Shown here: in pieces, positions 29,701-42,340 of the stretch
How the letters are laid out: each line of letters starts with the position of its first letter
How positions within the stretch are numbered: position 1 is the stretch's first letter
Notes under the pieces: generated by a model
Databases searched by the model: none
The model's input: the letters and a program-made list of their open reading frames with translations, nothing else
What the model was told of the DNA's origin: nothing
Assembly (NCBI GenBank): GCA_916613615.1
Contig: OU744735.1
Coordinates: 51,290,082 to 51,354,081, forward strand
Direction: 5' to 3'
Origin: Steromphala cineraria
Lineage: Eukaryota; Mollusca; Gastropoda; Trochida; Trochidae
DNA length: 64,000 nt
Program-made: the position numbers and the translations under genes

Positions 29701-32700
29701 GGTTGGCACCAGCATATAGCATTTATTTTTGTGTACATTTGAGCTCATTTTTTTTTGTGCATATCCAAGCCATATTAAGAAAATTCCATCGTGGGAACAA
29801 TTTTGACAATATCTGCTCAACTGTACATTAAGGTCGCATCTTAAGCCAATTATACAAAAGTTAAACATCTGTGAGAAGATTGGTTGCCACCAGCAGATAG
29901 CATTTATTTTTGTGTACATTTGAGCTCATTTTGGTGCATATCCAAGCCAAATTAAGAAAGTTCCATCGTTGGAACAATTTGACAATATCTGCTCAACTGT
30001 ACATTAAGGCCACATCTAAAGCCAATTATACAAAAACTAAAAATCTGTGAGAAGATTGGTTTGCACCAGCAGATAGCATTTATTTTTGTGTACATTTGAG
30101 CTCATTTTGGTGCATATCAAAGCAATATTAAGACAATTCCATCGTGGGAACAATGTTGACAATATCTGCTCAACTGTACATTAAGGCCGCATCTAAAGCC
30201 AATTATACAAAAACTAAAAATATGTGAGAAGATTGGTTGGCACCAGCAGATAGCATTTATTTTTGTGTACATTTGAGCTCATTTTGGTGCATATCCAAGC
30301 CATATTAAGAAAATTCCATCGTGGAGAAAAATTTTGACAATATCTGCTAAACTGTCCATTGAGGTCGCATCTAAAGCCAATTATACAAAAACTAAAAATA
30401 TGCGAGAAGATTGGTTGGCACCAGCAGATAGCATTTATTTTTGTGTACATTTGAGCTCATTTTGGTGCATATCCAAGCCATATTAAGAAAATTCTATCGT
30501 TGGAACAATTTTGACAATATCTGCTCAACTGTACATTAAGGTCGCATCTAAAGCCAATTATACAAAAACTAAAAATCTGTGAGAAGATTGGTTGACACCA
30601 GCAGATAGCATTTATTTTTGTGTACATTTGAGCTCATTTTGGTGCATATCAAAGCCATATTAAGCAAATTCCATCGTGGGAACAATGTTGACAATATCTG
30701 CTCAACTGTACATTAAGGTCGCATCTAAAGCCAATTATACAAAAGCTAAAAATCTGTGAGAAGATTGGTTGGCACCAGCAGATAGCATTTATTTTTGTGT
30801 ACATTTGAGCTCATTTTGGTGCATATCCAAGCCATATTAAGAAAATTCCATCGTGGGAACAATTTTGACAATATCTGCTCATCTGTACATTAAGGTCGCA
30901 TCTAAAGCCAATTATACAAAAACTAAAAATCTGTGAGAAGATTGGTTGGCACCAGCAGATATCATTTATTTTTGTGTACATTTGAGCTCATTTTGGTGCA
31001 TATCCAAGCCATATTAAGAAAATTCCATCGTGGGAACAATGTTGACAATATCTGCTCAACTGTACATTAAAGTCGCATCTAAAGCCAATTATACAAAGAC
31101 TAAAAATCTGTGAGAAGATTGGTTGGCACCAGCATATAGCATTTATTTTTGTGTACATTTGAGCTCATTTTGGTGCATATCCAAGCCATATTAAGAAAAT
31201 TCCATCGTGGGAACAATGTTGACAATATCTGCTCAACTGTACATTAAAGTCGCATCTAAAGCCAATTATACAAAGACTAAAAATCTGTGAGAAGATTGGT
31301 TGGCACCAGCATATAGCATTTATTTTTGTGTACATTTGAGCTCATTTTGGTGCATATCCAAGCCAAATTAAGAAACTTCCATCGTTGGAACAATTTGACA
31401 ATATCTGCTCAACTGTACATTAAGGTCGCATCTAAAGCCAATTATACAAAAACTAAAAATCTGTGAGAAGATTGGTTTGCACCAGCAGATAGCATTTATT
31501 TTTGTGTACATTTAAGCTTATTTTGGTGCATATCCGAGCCATATTAAGAAAATTCCATCGTTGGAACAATTTTGACAATATCTGCTCAACTGTACATTAA
31601 GGTCGCATCTAAAGCCAATTATACAAAAACTAAAAATCTGTGAGAAGATTGGTTGGCACCAGCAGATAGCATTTATTTTTGTGTACATTTAAGCTTATTT
31701 TGGTGCATATCCGAGCCATATTAAGAAAATTCCATCGTTGGAACAATTTTGACAATATCTGCTCAACTGTACATTAAGGTCGCATCTAAAGGCAATTATA
31801 CAAAAACTAAAAATCTGTGAGAAGATTGGTTGGCACCAGCAGATAGCATTTATTTTTGTGTACATTTGAGCTCATTTTGGTGCATATCAAAGCCATATTA
31901 AGCAAATTCCATCGTGGGAACAATGTTGACAATATCTGCTCAACTGTGCATTAAGGTCGCATCTAAAGCCAATTATACAAAAACTAAAAATATGTGAGAA
32001 GATTGGTTGGCACCAGCAGATAGCATTTATTTTTGTGTACATTTGAGCTCATTTTGGTGCATATCCAAGCCATATTAAGAAAATTCCATCGTGGGAAAAA
32101 TTTTGACAATATCTGCTCAACTGTCCATTGAGGTCGCATCTAAAGCCAATTATACAAAAACTAAAAATCTGCGAGAAGATTGGTTGGCACCAGCAGATAG
32201 CATTTATTTTTGTGTACATTTGAGCCCATTTTGGTGCATATCCAAGCCATATTAAGAAAATTCCATCGTTGGAACAATTTTGACAATATCTGCTCAACTG
32301 TACATTAAGGTCGCATCTAAAGCCAATTATACAAAAACTAAAAATCTGTGAGAAGATTGGTTGACACCAGCAGATAGCATTTATTTTTGTGTACATTTGA
32401 GCTCATTTTGGTGCATATCAAAGCCATATTAAGCAAATTCCATCTTGGGAACAATGTTGACAATATCTGCTCAACTGTACATTAAGGTCGCATCTAAAGC
32501 CAATTATACAAAAGCTAAAAATCTGTGAGAAGATTGGTTGGCACCAGCAGATAGCATTTATTTTTGTGTACATTTGAGCTCATTTTGGTGCATATCCAAG
32601 CCATATTAAGAAAATTCCATCGTGGGAACAATTTTGACAATATCTGCTCAACTGTACATTAAGGTCGCATCTAAAGCCAATTATACAAAAACTAAAAATC

Positions 32701-32925
32701 TGTGAGAAGATTGGTTGGCACCAGCAGATAGCATTTATTTTTGTGTACATTTTAGCTCATTTTGGTGCATATCCAAGCCATATTAAGAAAATTCCATCGT
32801 GGGAACAATGTTGACAATATCTGCTCAACTGTACATTAAAGTCGCATCTAAAGCCAATTATACAAAGACTAAAAATCTGTGAGAAGATTGGTTGGCACCA
32901 GCAGATAGCATTTATATTTGTGTAC
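26751..32925 (+). repeat. Satellite type A, subtype with ATGTTGACAAT and CGTTGGAAC variants
   Basis: All monomers are forward. Many read AACAATGTTGACAAT instead of AACAATTTTGACAAT, and several read ATCGTTGGAAC, losing the CGTGGGAAC core. Spacing stays at 176-177 bp. A T-run expansion (eight Ts) interrupts one monomer near 29750. This block leads into the type B portion of the array. Confidence 0.8.
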
Positions 32926-35900
32926 AGTTGAGCCCATTTTGGTGCATATCCAAGCCATATCAAGAAAATTTCATCGTAGGGAAAATAAGACACTATCTGC
33001 TCAACTCTACATAAAGGTCGCATCTAAAGCCAATTATACAAAAACTAAAAATCTGTGAGAAGATTGGTTGGCACCAGCAGATAGCATTTATTTGTGTGTA
33101 AATTTGAGCAAATTTTGGTGCATATCCAAGCCATATCAAGAAAATATCATCGTAGGGACAATAATGACAATATCTGCTCAAATGTACAATAAGGTCGCAT
33201 CTAAAGCCAATTATACAAAAACTAAAAATCTGTGAGAAGATTGGTTGGCACCAGCAGATAGCTTTGATTTTTGTGTACATTTGAGCCCATTTTGGTGCAT
33301 ATCCAAGCCATATTAAGAAAATTTCATCTTACGGAAAATAATGACAATATCTGCTCAAATGTACATAAAGGTCGCATCTAAAGCCAATTATACACACACA
33401 AAAAATCTGTGTGAAGATTGGTTGGCACCAGCAGATAGCATTTATTTTTGTGTACATTTGAGCCCATTTTGGTGCATATCCAAGTCATATTAAGAAAAAT
33501 TCATTGTAGGGACAATATTGACAATATCTGCTCAAATGTACAATAAGGTCGCATCTAAAGCCAATTATACACACACAAAAAATCTGTGTGAAGATTGGTT
33601 GGCACCAGCAGAAAGCATTTAGTTTGGTGTACATTTGAGCCCATTTTGGTGCATATCCAAGCCATATTAAGAAAATTTCATCATAGGGACAGTAATGACA
33701 ATATCTGCTCAACTCTACATAAAGGTCGCATCTAAAGCCAATTATACACAAACTAAAAATCTGTGAGAAGATTGGTTGGCACCAGCAGATAGCATTTATT
33801 TTTGTGTACATTTGAGCCCATGTTGGTGCATATCCAAGTCATATTAAGAAAATTTCATCGTAGGGACAATAATGACAATATCTGCTCAAATGTACAATAA
33901 GTCGCATCTAAAGCCAATTATACAAAAACTAAAAATCTGTGAGAAGATTGGTTGGCACCAGCAGATAGCATTTATTTTTGTGTACATTTGAGCCCATGTT
34001 GGTGCACATCCAAGTCATATTAAGAAAATTTCATCGTAGGGACAATAATGACAATATCTGCTCAAATGTACAATAAGTCGCATCTAAAGCCAATTATACA
34101 AAAACTAAAAATCTATGAGAAAATTGGTTGGCAACAGCAGATAGCATTTATTTTTGTGTACATTTGAGCCCATTTTGGTGCATATCCAAGCCATATTAAG
34201 AACATTTCATCGTAGGGAAAATAAGACAAAATCTGCTCAACCTACATAAAGGTCGCATCTAAAGCCAATTATACAAAAACTAAAGATCTGTGAGAAGATT
34301 GGTTGGCATCAGCAGATGGCATTTATTTGTGTGTAAATTTGAGCAAATTTTGGTGCATATCCAAGCCATATCAAGAAAATATCATCGTAGGGACAATAAT
34401 GATAATATCTGCTCAAATGTACAATAAGGTCGCATCTAAACCCAATCATTGATGAGATTTTCTTAATATGGCTTGTATATGCACCAAACTGGGCTCAAAT
34501 GTTCACAAAAATAAATGCTATCTGCTGGTGCCAACCAATCTTCACACAGATTTTTTGTGTGTGTATAATTGGCTTGAGATGCGACCTTTATGTACATTTG
34601 AGCAGATATTGTCATTATTTTCCGCAAGATGAAATTTTCTTAATATGGCTTGGATATGCACCAAAATGGGCTCAAATGTACACAAAAATCAAAGCTATCT
34701 GCTGGTGCCAACCAATCTTCACACAGATTTTGTGAGTGTGTATAATTGGCTTTAGATGCGACCTTTATATAGAGTTGAGCAGATATTGTCATTATTTTCC
34801 CTAAGAAGAAATTTTCTTAATATGGCTTGGATATGCACCAAAATGGGCTCAAATGTACACAAAAATCAAAGCTATCTGCTGGTGCCAACCAATCTTCTCA
34901 CAGATTTTTAGTTCTTGTATCATTGGCTTTACATGCGACCTTATTGTACATTTGAGCAGATATTGTCATTATTGTCCCTACAATGAAATTTTCTTGATAT
35001 GGCTTGGATATGCACCAAAATTTGCTCAAATATACACAAAAATAAATGCTATCTGCTGGTGCCAACCAATCTTCCCACAGATTTTTAGTTTTTGTATAAT
35101 TGGCTTTAGATGCGAACTTAATGTTCATTTGAGCAGATATTGTCATTATTTTCCCTACGATGAAATTTTCTTAATATGGCTTGGATATGCACCAAAATGG
35201 GCTCAAATGTACACAAAAATAAATGCTATCTGCTGTTGCCAACCAATCTTCTCACAGATTTTTAGTTTTTGTATAATTGGCTTTAGATGCGACCTTTATG
35301 TAGAGTTGAGCAGATATTGTCATTATTGTCCCTACGATTAAATTTTCTTAATATGGCTTGGATATGCACCAAAATGGGCTCAAATGTACACCAAAATAAA
35401 TGCTATCTGCTGGTGCCAACCAAACTTCTCACAGATTTTGAGTTTTTGTATAATTGGCTTTAGATGCGACCTTTATGTAGGTTGAGCAGATATTGTCTTA
35501 TTTTCCCTACGATGAAATTTTCTTAATATGGCTTGGATATGCACCAAAATGGGCTCAAATGTACACAAAAATAAATGCTATCTGCTGGTGCCAACCAATC
35601 TTCTCACAGATTTTTAGTTTTTGTATAATTGGCTTTAGATGCGACCTTTATGTAGGTTGAGCAGATATTGTCTTATTTTCCCTACGATGAAATTTTCTTA
35701 ATATGACTTGGATATGCACCAACATGGGCTCAAATGTACACAAAAATAAATGCTATCTGCTGGTGCCAACCAATCTTCTCACATATTTTTAGTTTTTGTA
35801 TAATTGGCTTTAGATGCGACCTTTATGTAGAGTTGAGCAGATATTGTCATTATTGTCCCTACGATTAAATTTTCTTAATATGGCTTGGATATGCACCAAA

Positions 35901-36880
35901 ATGGGCTCAAATGTACACCAAAATAAATGCTATCTGCTGGTGCCAACCAAACTTCTCACAGATTTTGAGTTTTTGTATAATTGGCTTTAGATGCGACCTT
36001 TATGTAGGTTGAGCAGATATTGTCTTATTTTCCCTACGATGAAATTTTCTTAATATGGCTTGGATATGCACCAAAATGGGCTCAAATGTACACAAAAATA
36101 AATGCTATCTGCTGGTGCCAACCAATCTTCTCACAGATTTTGAGTTTTTGTATAATTGGCTTTAGATGCGACCTTTATGTAGGTTGAGCAGATATTGTCT
36201 TATTTTCCCTACGATGAAATTTTCTTAATATGGCTTGGATATGCACCAAAATGGGCTCAAATGTACACAAAAATAAATGCTATCTGCTGGTGCCAACCAA
36301 TCTTCTCACAGATTTTTAGTTTTTGTATAATTGGCTTTAGATGCGACCTTTATGTAGGTTGCGCAGATATTGTCATTATTGTCCCTATGATGAAATTTTC
36401 TTAATATTGCTTGGATATGCACCAAAATGGGCTCAAATGTACACAAAAATAAATGCTATCTGCTGGTGCCAACCAATCTTCTCACAGATTTTTAGTTTGT
36501 GTATAATTGGCTTTAGATGCGACCTTTATGTAGAGTTGAGCAGACATTGTCATTACTGTCCCTATGATGAAATTTTCTTAATATGGCTTGTATATGCACC
36601 AAAATGGGCTCAAATGTACACAAAAAAAATGCTATCTGTTGGTGCATATCCAAGCCATATTAAGAAAATTTCATCTTAGGGAAATTAATGACAATATCTG
36701 CTCAACTCTACATAAATTTTCGCATCTAAAGCCAATTATACACACTCACAAAATCTGTGTGAAGATTGGTTGGCACCAGCAGATAGCATTTATTTTTTTG
36801 TACATTTGAGCCCATTTTGGTGCATATCCAAGTCATATTAAGAAAATTTCATCGTAGGGAAAATAAGACAATATCTGCTC
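32340..36880 (+). repeat. 5.3-kb duplicated satellite block, copy 1 (contains type A/B border and an inverted segment)
   Basis: Sequence here reappears from about 37626 at an offset of 5286 bp (for example TTGACACCAG at 32361 and 37647), growing to about 5462 bp after 39000. The block starts with type A monomers, changes to type B at about 32930, carries runs ending in ACACACACAAAAAATCTG, and includes the inverted segment 34447-36640. After about 36880 the two copies no longer share private variants. Confidence 0.8.
34447..36640 (-). repeat. Inverted satellite block 1 (type B monomers in reverse orientation)
   Basis: At about 34447 the forward monomer stops after CTAAACCCAAT and the next bases, GATGAGATTTTCTTAATATG, read the monomer in reverse. 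Reverse monomers continue to about 36640, where CTATCTGTTGGTGC changes into forward GGTGCATATCC. GGTGC belongs to both orientations, so the right junction sits on a short shared sequence. The reversal makes an antisense satellite frame appear on the plus strand, including a 162-codon ORF at 34853-35341. Confidence 0.9.
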
Positions 36881-37625
36881 AACCTACATAAAGGTCGCAT
36901 CTAAAGCCAATTATACAAAAACTAAAAATCTGTGAGAAGATTGGTTGGCACCAGCAGATAGCATTTTTTTTTTGTACATTTGAGCCCATTTTGGTGCATA
37001 TACAAGCCATATTAAGAAAACTTCATCATAGGGACAGTAATGACAATGTCTGCTCAACTCTACATAAAGGTCGCATCTAAAGCCAATTATACAAAAACTA
37101 AAAATCTGTGAGAAGATTGGTTGGCACCAGCAGATAGCTTTGATTTTTGTGTACATTTGAGCCCATTTTGGTGCATATCCAAGCCATATTAAGAACATTT
37201 CATCGTAGGGAAAATAATGACAATATCTGCTCAACCTACATAAAGGTCGCATCTAAAGCCAATTATACAAAAACTCAAAATCTGTGAGAAGATTGGTTGG
37301 CACCAGCAGATAGCATTTATTTTTGTGTACATTTGAGCCCATTTTGGTGCATATCCAAGCCATATTAAGAAAATTTCATCGTAGGGAAAATAAGACAATA
37401 TCTGCTCAACCTACATAAAGGTCGCATCTAAAGCCAATTATACAAAAACTCAAAATCTGTGAGAAGATTGGTTGGCACCAGCAGATAGCATTTATTTTTG
37501 TGTACATTTGAGCCCATTTTGGTGCATATCCAAGCCATATTAAGAAAATTTCATCGTAGGGAAAATAAGACAATATCTGCTCAACCTACATAAAGGTTGC
37601 ATCTAAAGCCAATTATACAAAAACT

Positions 37626-40600
37626 AAAAATCTGTGAGAAGATTGGTTGACACCAGCAGATAGCATTTATTTTTGTGTACATTTGAGCTCATTTTGGTGC
37701 ATATCAAAGCCATATTAAGCAAATTCCATCGTGGGAACAATGTTGACAATATCTGCTCAACTGTACATTAAGGTCGCATCTAAAGCCAATTATACAAAAG
37801 CTAAAAATCTGTGAGAAGATTGGTTGGCACCAGCAGATAGCATTTATTTTTGTGTACATTTGAGCTCATTTTGGTGCATATCCAAGCCATATTAAGAAAA
37901 TTCCATCGTGGGAACAATTTTGACAATATCTGCTCAACTGTACATTAAGGTCGCATCTAAAGCCAATTATACAAAAACTAAAAATCTGTGAGAAGATTGG
38001 TTGGCACCAGCAGATAGCATTTATTTTTGTGTACATTTTAGCTCATTTTGGTGCATATCCAAGCCATATTAAGAAAATTCCATCGTGGGAACAATGTTGA
38101 CAATATCTGCTCAACTGTACATTAAAGTCGCATCTAAAGCCAATTATATAAAAACTAAAAATCTGTGAGAAGATTGGTTGGCACCAGCAGATAGCATTTA
38201 TTTTTGTATACAGTTGAGCCCATTTTGGTGCATATCCAAGCCATATCAAGAAAATTTCATCGTAGGGAAAATAAGACACTATCTGCTCAACTCTACATAA
38301 AGGTCGCATCTAAAGCCAATTATACAAAAACTAAAAATCTGTGAGAAGATTGGTTGGCACCAGCAGATAGCATTTATTTGTGTGTAAATTTGAGCAAATT
38401 TTGGTGCATATCCAAGCCATATCAAGAAAATATCATCGTAGGGACAATAATGACAATATCTGCTCAAATGTACAATAAGGTCGCATCTAAAGCCAATTAT
38501 ACAAAAACTTAAAATCTGTGAGAAGATTGGTTGGCACCAGCAGATAGCTTTGATTTTTGTGTACATTTGAGCCCATTTTGGTGCATATCCAAGCCATATT
38601 AAGAAAATTTCATCTTACGGAAAATAATGACAATATCTGCTCAAATGTACATAAAGGTCGCATCTAAAGCCAATTATACACACACAAAAAATCTGTGTGA
38701 AGATTGGTTGGCACCAGCAGATAGCATTTATTTTTGTGTACATTTGAGCCCATTTTGGTGCATATCCAAGTCATATTAAGAAAAATTCATTGTAGGGACA
38801 ATATTGACAATATCTGCTCAAATGTACAATAAGGTCGCATCTAAAGCCAATTATACACACACAAAAAATTTGTGTGAAGATTGGTTGGCACCAGCAGAAA
38901 GCATTTAGTTTGGTGTACATTTGAGCCCATTTTGGTGCATATCCAAGCCATATTAAGAAAATTTCATCATAGGGACAGTAATGACAATATCTGCTCAACT
39001 CTACATAAAGGTCGCATCTAAAGCCAATTATACACAAACTAAAAATCTGTGAGAAGATTGGTTGGCACCAGCAGATAGCATTTATTTTTGTGTACATTTG
39101 AGCCCATGTTGGTGCACATCCAAGTCATATTAAGAAAATTTCATCGTAGGGACAATAATGACAATATCTGCTCAAATGTACAATAAGTCGCATCTAAAGC
39201 CAATTATACAAAAACTAAAAATCTGTGAGAAGATTGGTTGGCACCAGCAGATAGCATTTATTTTTGTGTACATTTGAGCCCATGTTGGTGCACATCCAAG
39301 TCATATTAAGAAAATTTCATCGTAGGGACAATAATGACAATATCTGCTCAAATGTACAATAAGTCGCATCTAAAGCCAATTATACAAAAACTAAAAATCT
39401 GTGAGAAGATTGGTTGGCACCAGCAGATAGCATTTATTTTTGTGTACATTTGAGCCCATGTTGGTGCACATCCAAGTCATATTAAGAAAATTTCATCGTA
39501 GGGACAATAATGACAATATCTGCTCAAATGTACAATAAGTCGCATCTAAAGCCAATTATACAAAAACTAAAAATCTATGAGAAAATTGGTTGGCAACAGC
39601 AGATAGCATTTATTTTTGTGTACATTTGAGCCCATTTTGGTGCATATCCAAGCCATATTAAGAAAATTTCATCGTAGGGAAAATAAGACAAAATCTGCTC
39701 AACCTACATAAAGGTCGCATCTAAAGCCAATTATACAAAAACTAAAGATCTGTGAGAAGATTGGTTGGCATCAGCAGATGGCATTTATTTGTGTGTAAAT
39801 TTGAGCAAATTTTGGTGCATATCCAAGCCATATCAAGAAAATATCATCGTAGGGACAATAATGATAATATCTGCTCAAATGTACAATAAGGTCGCATCTA
39901 AAGCCAATCATTGATGAGATTTTCTTAATATGGCTTGTATATGCACCAAACTGGGCTCAAATGTTCACAAAAATAAATGCTATCTGCTGGTGCCAACCAA
40001 TCTTCACACAGATTTTTTGTGTGTGTATAATTGGCTTGAGATGCGACCTTTATGTACATTTGAGCAGATATTGTCATTATTTTCCGTAAGATGAAATTTT
40101 CTTAATATGGCTTGGATATGCACCAAAATGGGCTCAAATGTACACAAAAATCAAAGCTATCTGCTGGTGCCAACCAATCTTCACACAGACTTTGTGAGTG
40201 TGTATAATTGGCTTTAGATGCGACCTTTATATAGAGTTGAGCAGATATTGTCATTATTTTCCCTAAGATGAAATTTTCTTAATATGGCTTTGATATGCAC
40301 CAAAATGGGCTCAAATGTACACAAAAATCAAAGCTATCTGCTGGTGCCAACCAATCTTCTCACAGATTTTTAGTTCTTGTATCATTGGCTTTACATGCGA
40401 CCTTATTGTACATTTGAGCAGATATTGTCATTATTGTCCCTACGATGAAATTTTCTTGATATGGCTTGGATATGCACCAAAATTTGCTCAAATATACACC
40501 AAAATAAAGGCTATCTGCTGGTTCCAACCAATCTTCCCACAGATTTTTAGTTTTTGTATAATTGGCTTTAGATGCGAACTTAATGTTCATTTGAGCAGAT

Positions 40601-42340
40601 ATTGTCATTATTTTCCCTACGATGAAATTTTTTTAATATGGCTTGGATATGCACCAAAATAGGCTCAAATGTACACCAAAATAAATGCTATCTGCTGGTG
40701 CCAACCAAACTTCTCACAGATTTTGAGTTTTTGTATAATTGGCTTTAGATGCGACCTTTATGTAGGTTGAGCAGATATTGTCTTATTTTCCCTACGATGA
40801 AATTTTCTTAATATGGCTTGGATATGCACCAAAATGGGCTCAAATGTACACACAAATAAATGCTATCTGCTGGTGCCAACCAATCTTCTCACAGATTTTG
40901 AGTTTTTGTATAATTGGCTTTAGATGCGACCTTTATGTAGGTTGAGCAGATATTGTCTTATTTTCCCTACGATGAAATTTTCTTAATATGACTTGGATAT
41001 GCACCAACATGGGCTCAAATGTACACAAAAATAAATGCTATCTGCTGGTGCCAACCAATCTTCTCACATATTTTTAGTTTTTGTATAATTGGCTTTAGAT
41101 GCGACCTTTATGTAGAGTTGAGCAGATATTGTCATTATTGTCCCTACGATTAAATTTTCTTAATATGGCTTGGATATGCACCAAAATGGGCTTAAATGTA
41201 CACCAAAATAAATGCTATCTGCTGGTGCCAACCAAACTTCTCACAGATTTTGAGTTTTTGTATAATTGGCTTTAGATGCGACCTTTATGTAGGTTGAGCA
41301 GATATTGTCTTATTTTCCCTACGATGAAATTTTCTTAATATGGCTTGGATATGCACCAAAATGGGCTCAAATGTACACAAAAATAAATGCTATCTGCTGG
41401 TGCCAACCAATCTTCTCACAGATTTTGAGTTTTTGTATAATTGGCTTTAGATGCGACCTTTATGTAGGTTGAGCAGATATTGTCTTATTTTCCCTACAAT
41501 GAAATTTTCTTAATATGGCTTGGATATGCACCAAAATGGGCTCAAATGTACACAAAAATAAATGCTATCTGCTGGTGCCAACCAATCTTCTCACAGATTT
41601 TGAGTTTTTGTATAATTGGCTTTAGATGCGACCTTTATTGAGGTTGAGCAGATATTGTCTTATTTTCCCTACGATGAAATTTTCTTAATATGACTTGGAT
41701 ATGCACCAAAATGGGCTCAAATGTACAAAAATATAAATGCTATCTGCTGGTGCCAACCAATCTTCACACAGATTTTGTGAGTGTGTATAATTGGCTTTAG
41801 ATGCGACCTTTATGTAGAGTTGAGCAGATATTGTCATTATTGTCCCTAAGATGAAATTTTCTTAATATGGCTTGGATATGCACCAAAATGGGCTCAAATG
41901 TACACAAAAATCAAAGCTATCTGCTGGTGCCAACCAATCTTCTCACAGATTTTTAGTTTGTGTATAATTGGCTTTAGATGCGACCTTTATGTAGAGTTGA
42001 GCAGACATTGTCATTACTGTCCCTATGATGAAGTTTTCTTAATATGGCTTGTATATGCACCAACATGGGCTCAAATGTACACAAAAAAAATGTTATTTGA
42101 GCCCATTTTGGTGCATATCCAAGCCATATTAAGAAAATTTCATCGTAGGGAAAATAAGACAATATCTGCTCAACTCTACATAAATTTTCGCATCTAAAGC
42201 CAATTATACACACTCACAAAATCTGTGTGAAGATTGGTTGGCACCAGCAGATAGCATTTATTTTTTTGTACATTTGAGCCCATTTTGGTGCATATCCAAG
42301 TCATATTAAGAAAATTTCATCGTAGGGAAAATAAGACAAT
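37626..42340 (+). repeat. 5.3-kb duplicated satellite block, copy 2
   Basis: This is the tandem partner of 32340-36880. It again begins with type A monomers (37640 to about 38210), passes to type B, and repeats the inverted segment. It has one more monomer than copy 1: the variant CATGTTGGTGCACATCC occurs three times between 39100 and 39480 against once in that exact form (and once as CATATCC) in copy 1, which explains the offset change from 5286 to about 5462 bp. Confidence 0.8.
39909..42092 (-). repeat. Inverted satellite block 2 (copy of inverted block 1)
   Basis: The left junction repeats block 1 almost exactly: CTAAAGCCAATCATTGATGA here against CTAAACCCAATCATTGATGA in block 1. The inversion therefore preceded the duplication. 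The right junction differs: the reverse monomer ends at ACAAAAAAAATG and forward sequence restarts at ATTTGAGCCC. This leaves GGGCTCAAAT and ATTTGAGCCC as a perfect 10-bp inverted repeat around 42068-42105. Confidence 0.9.
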
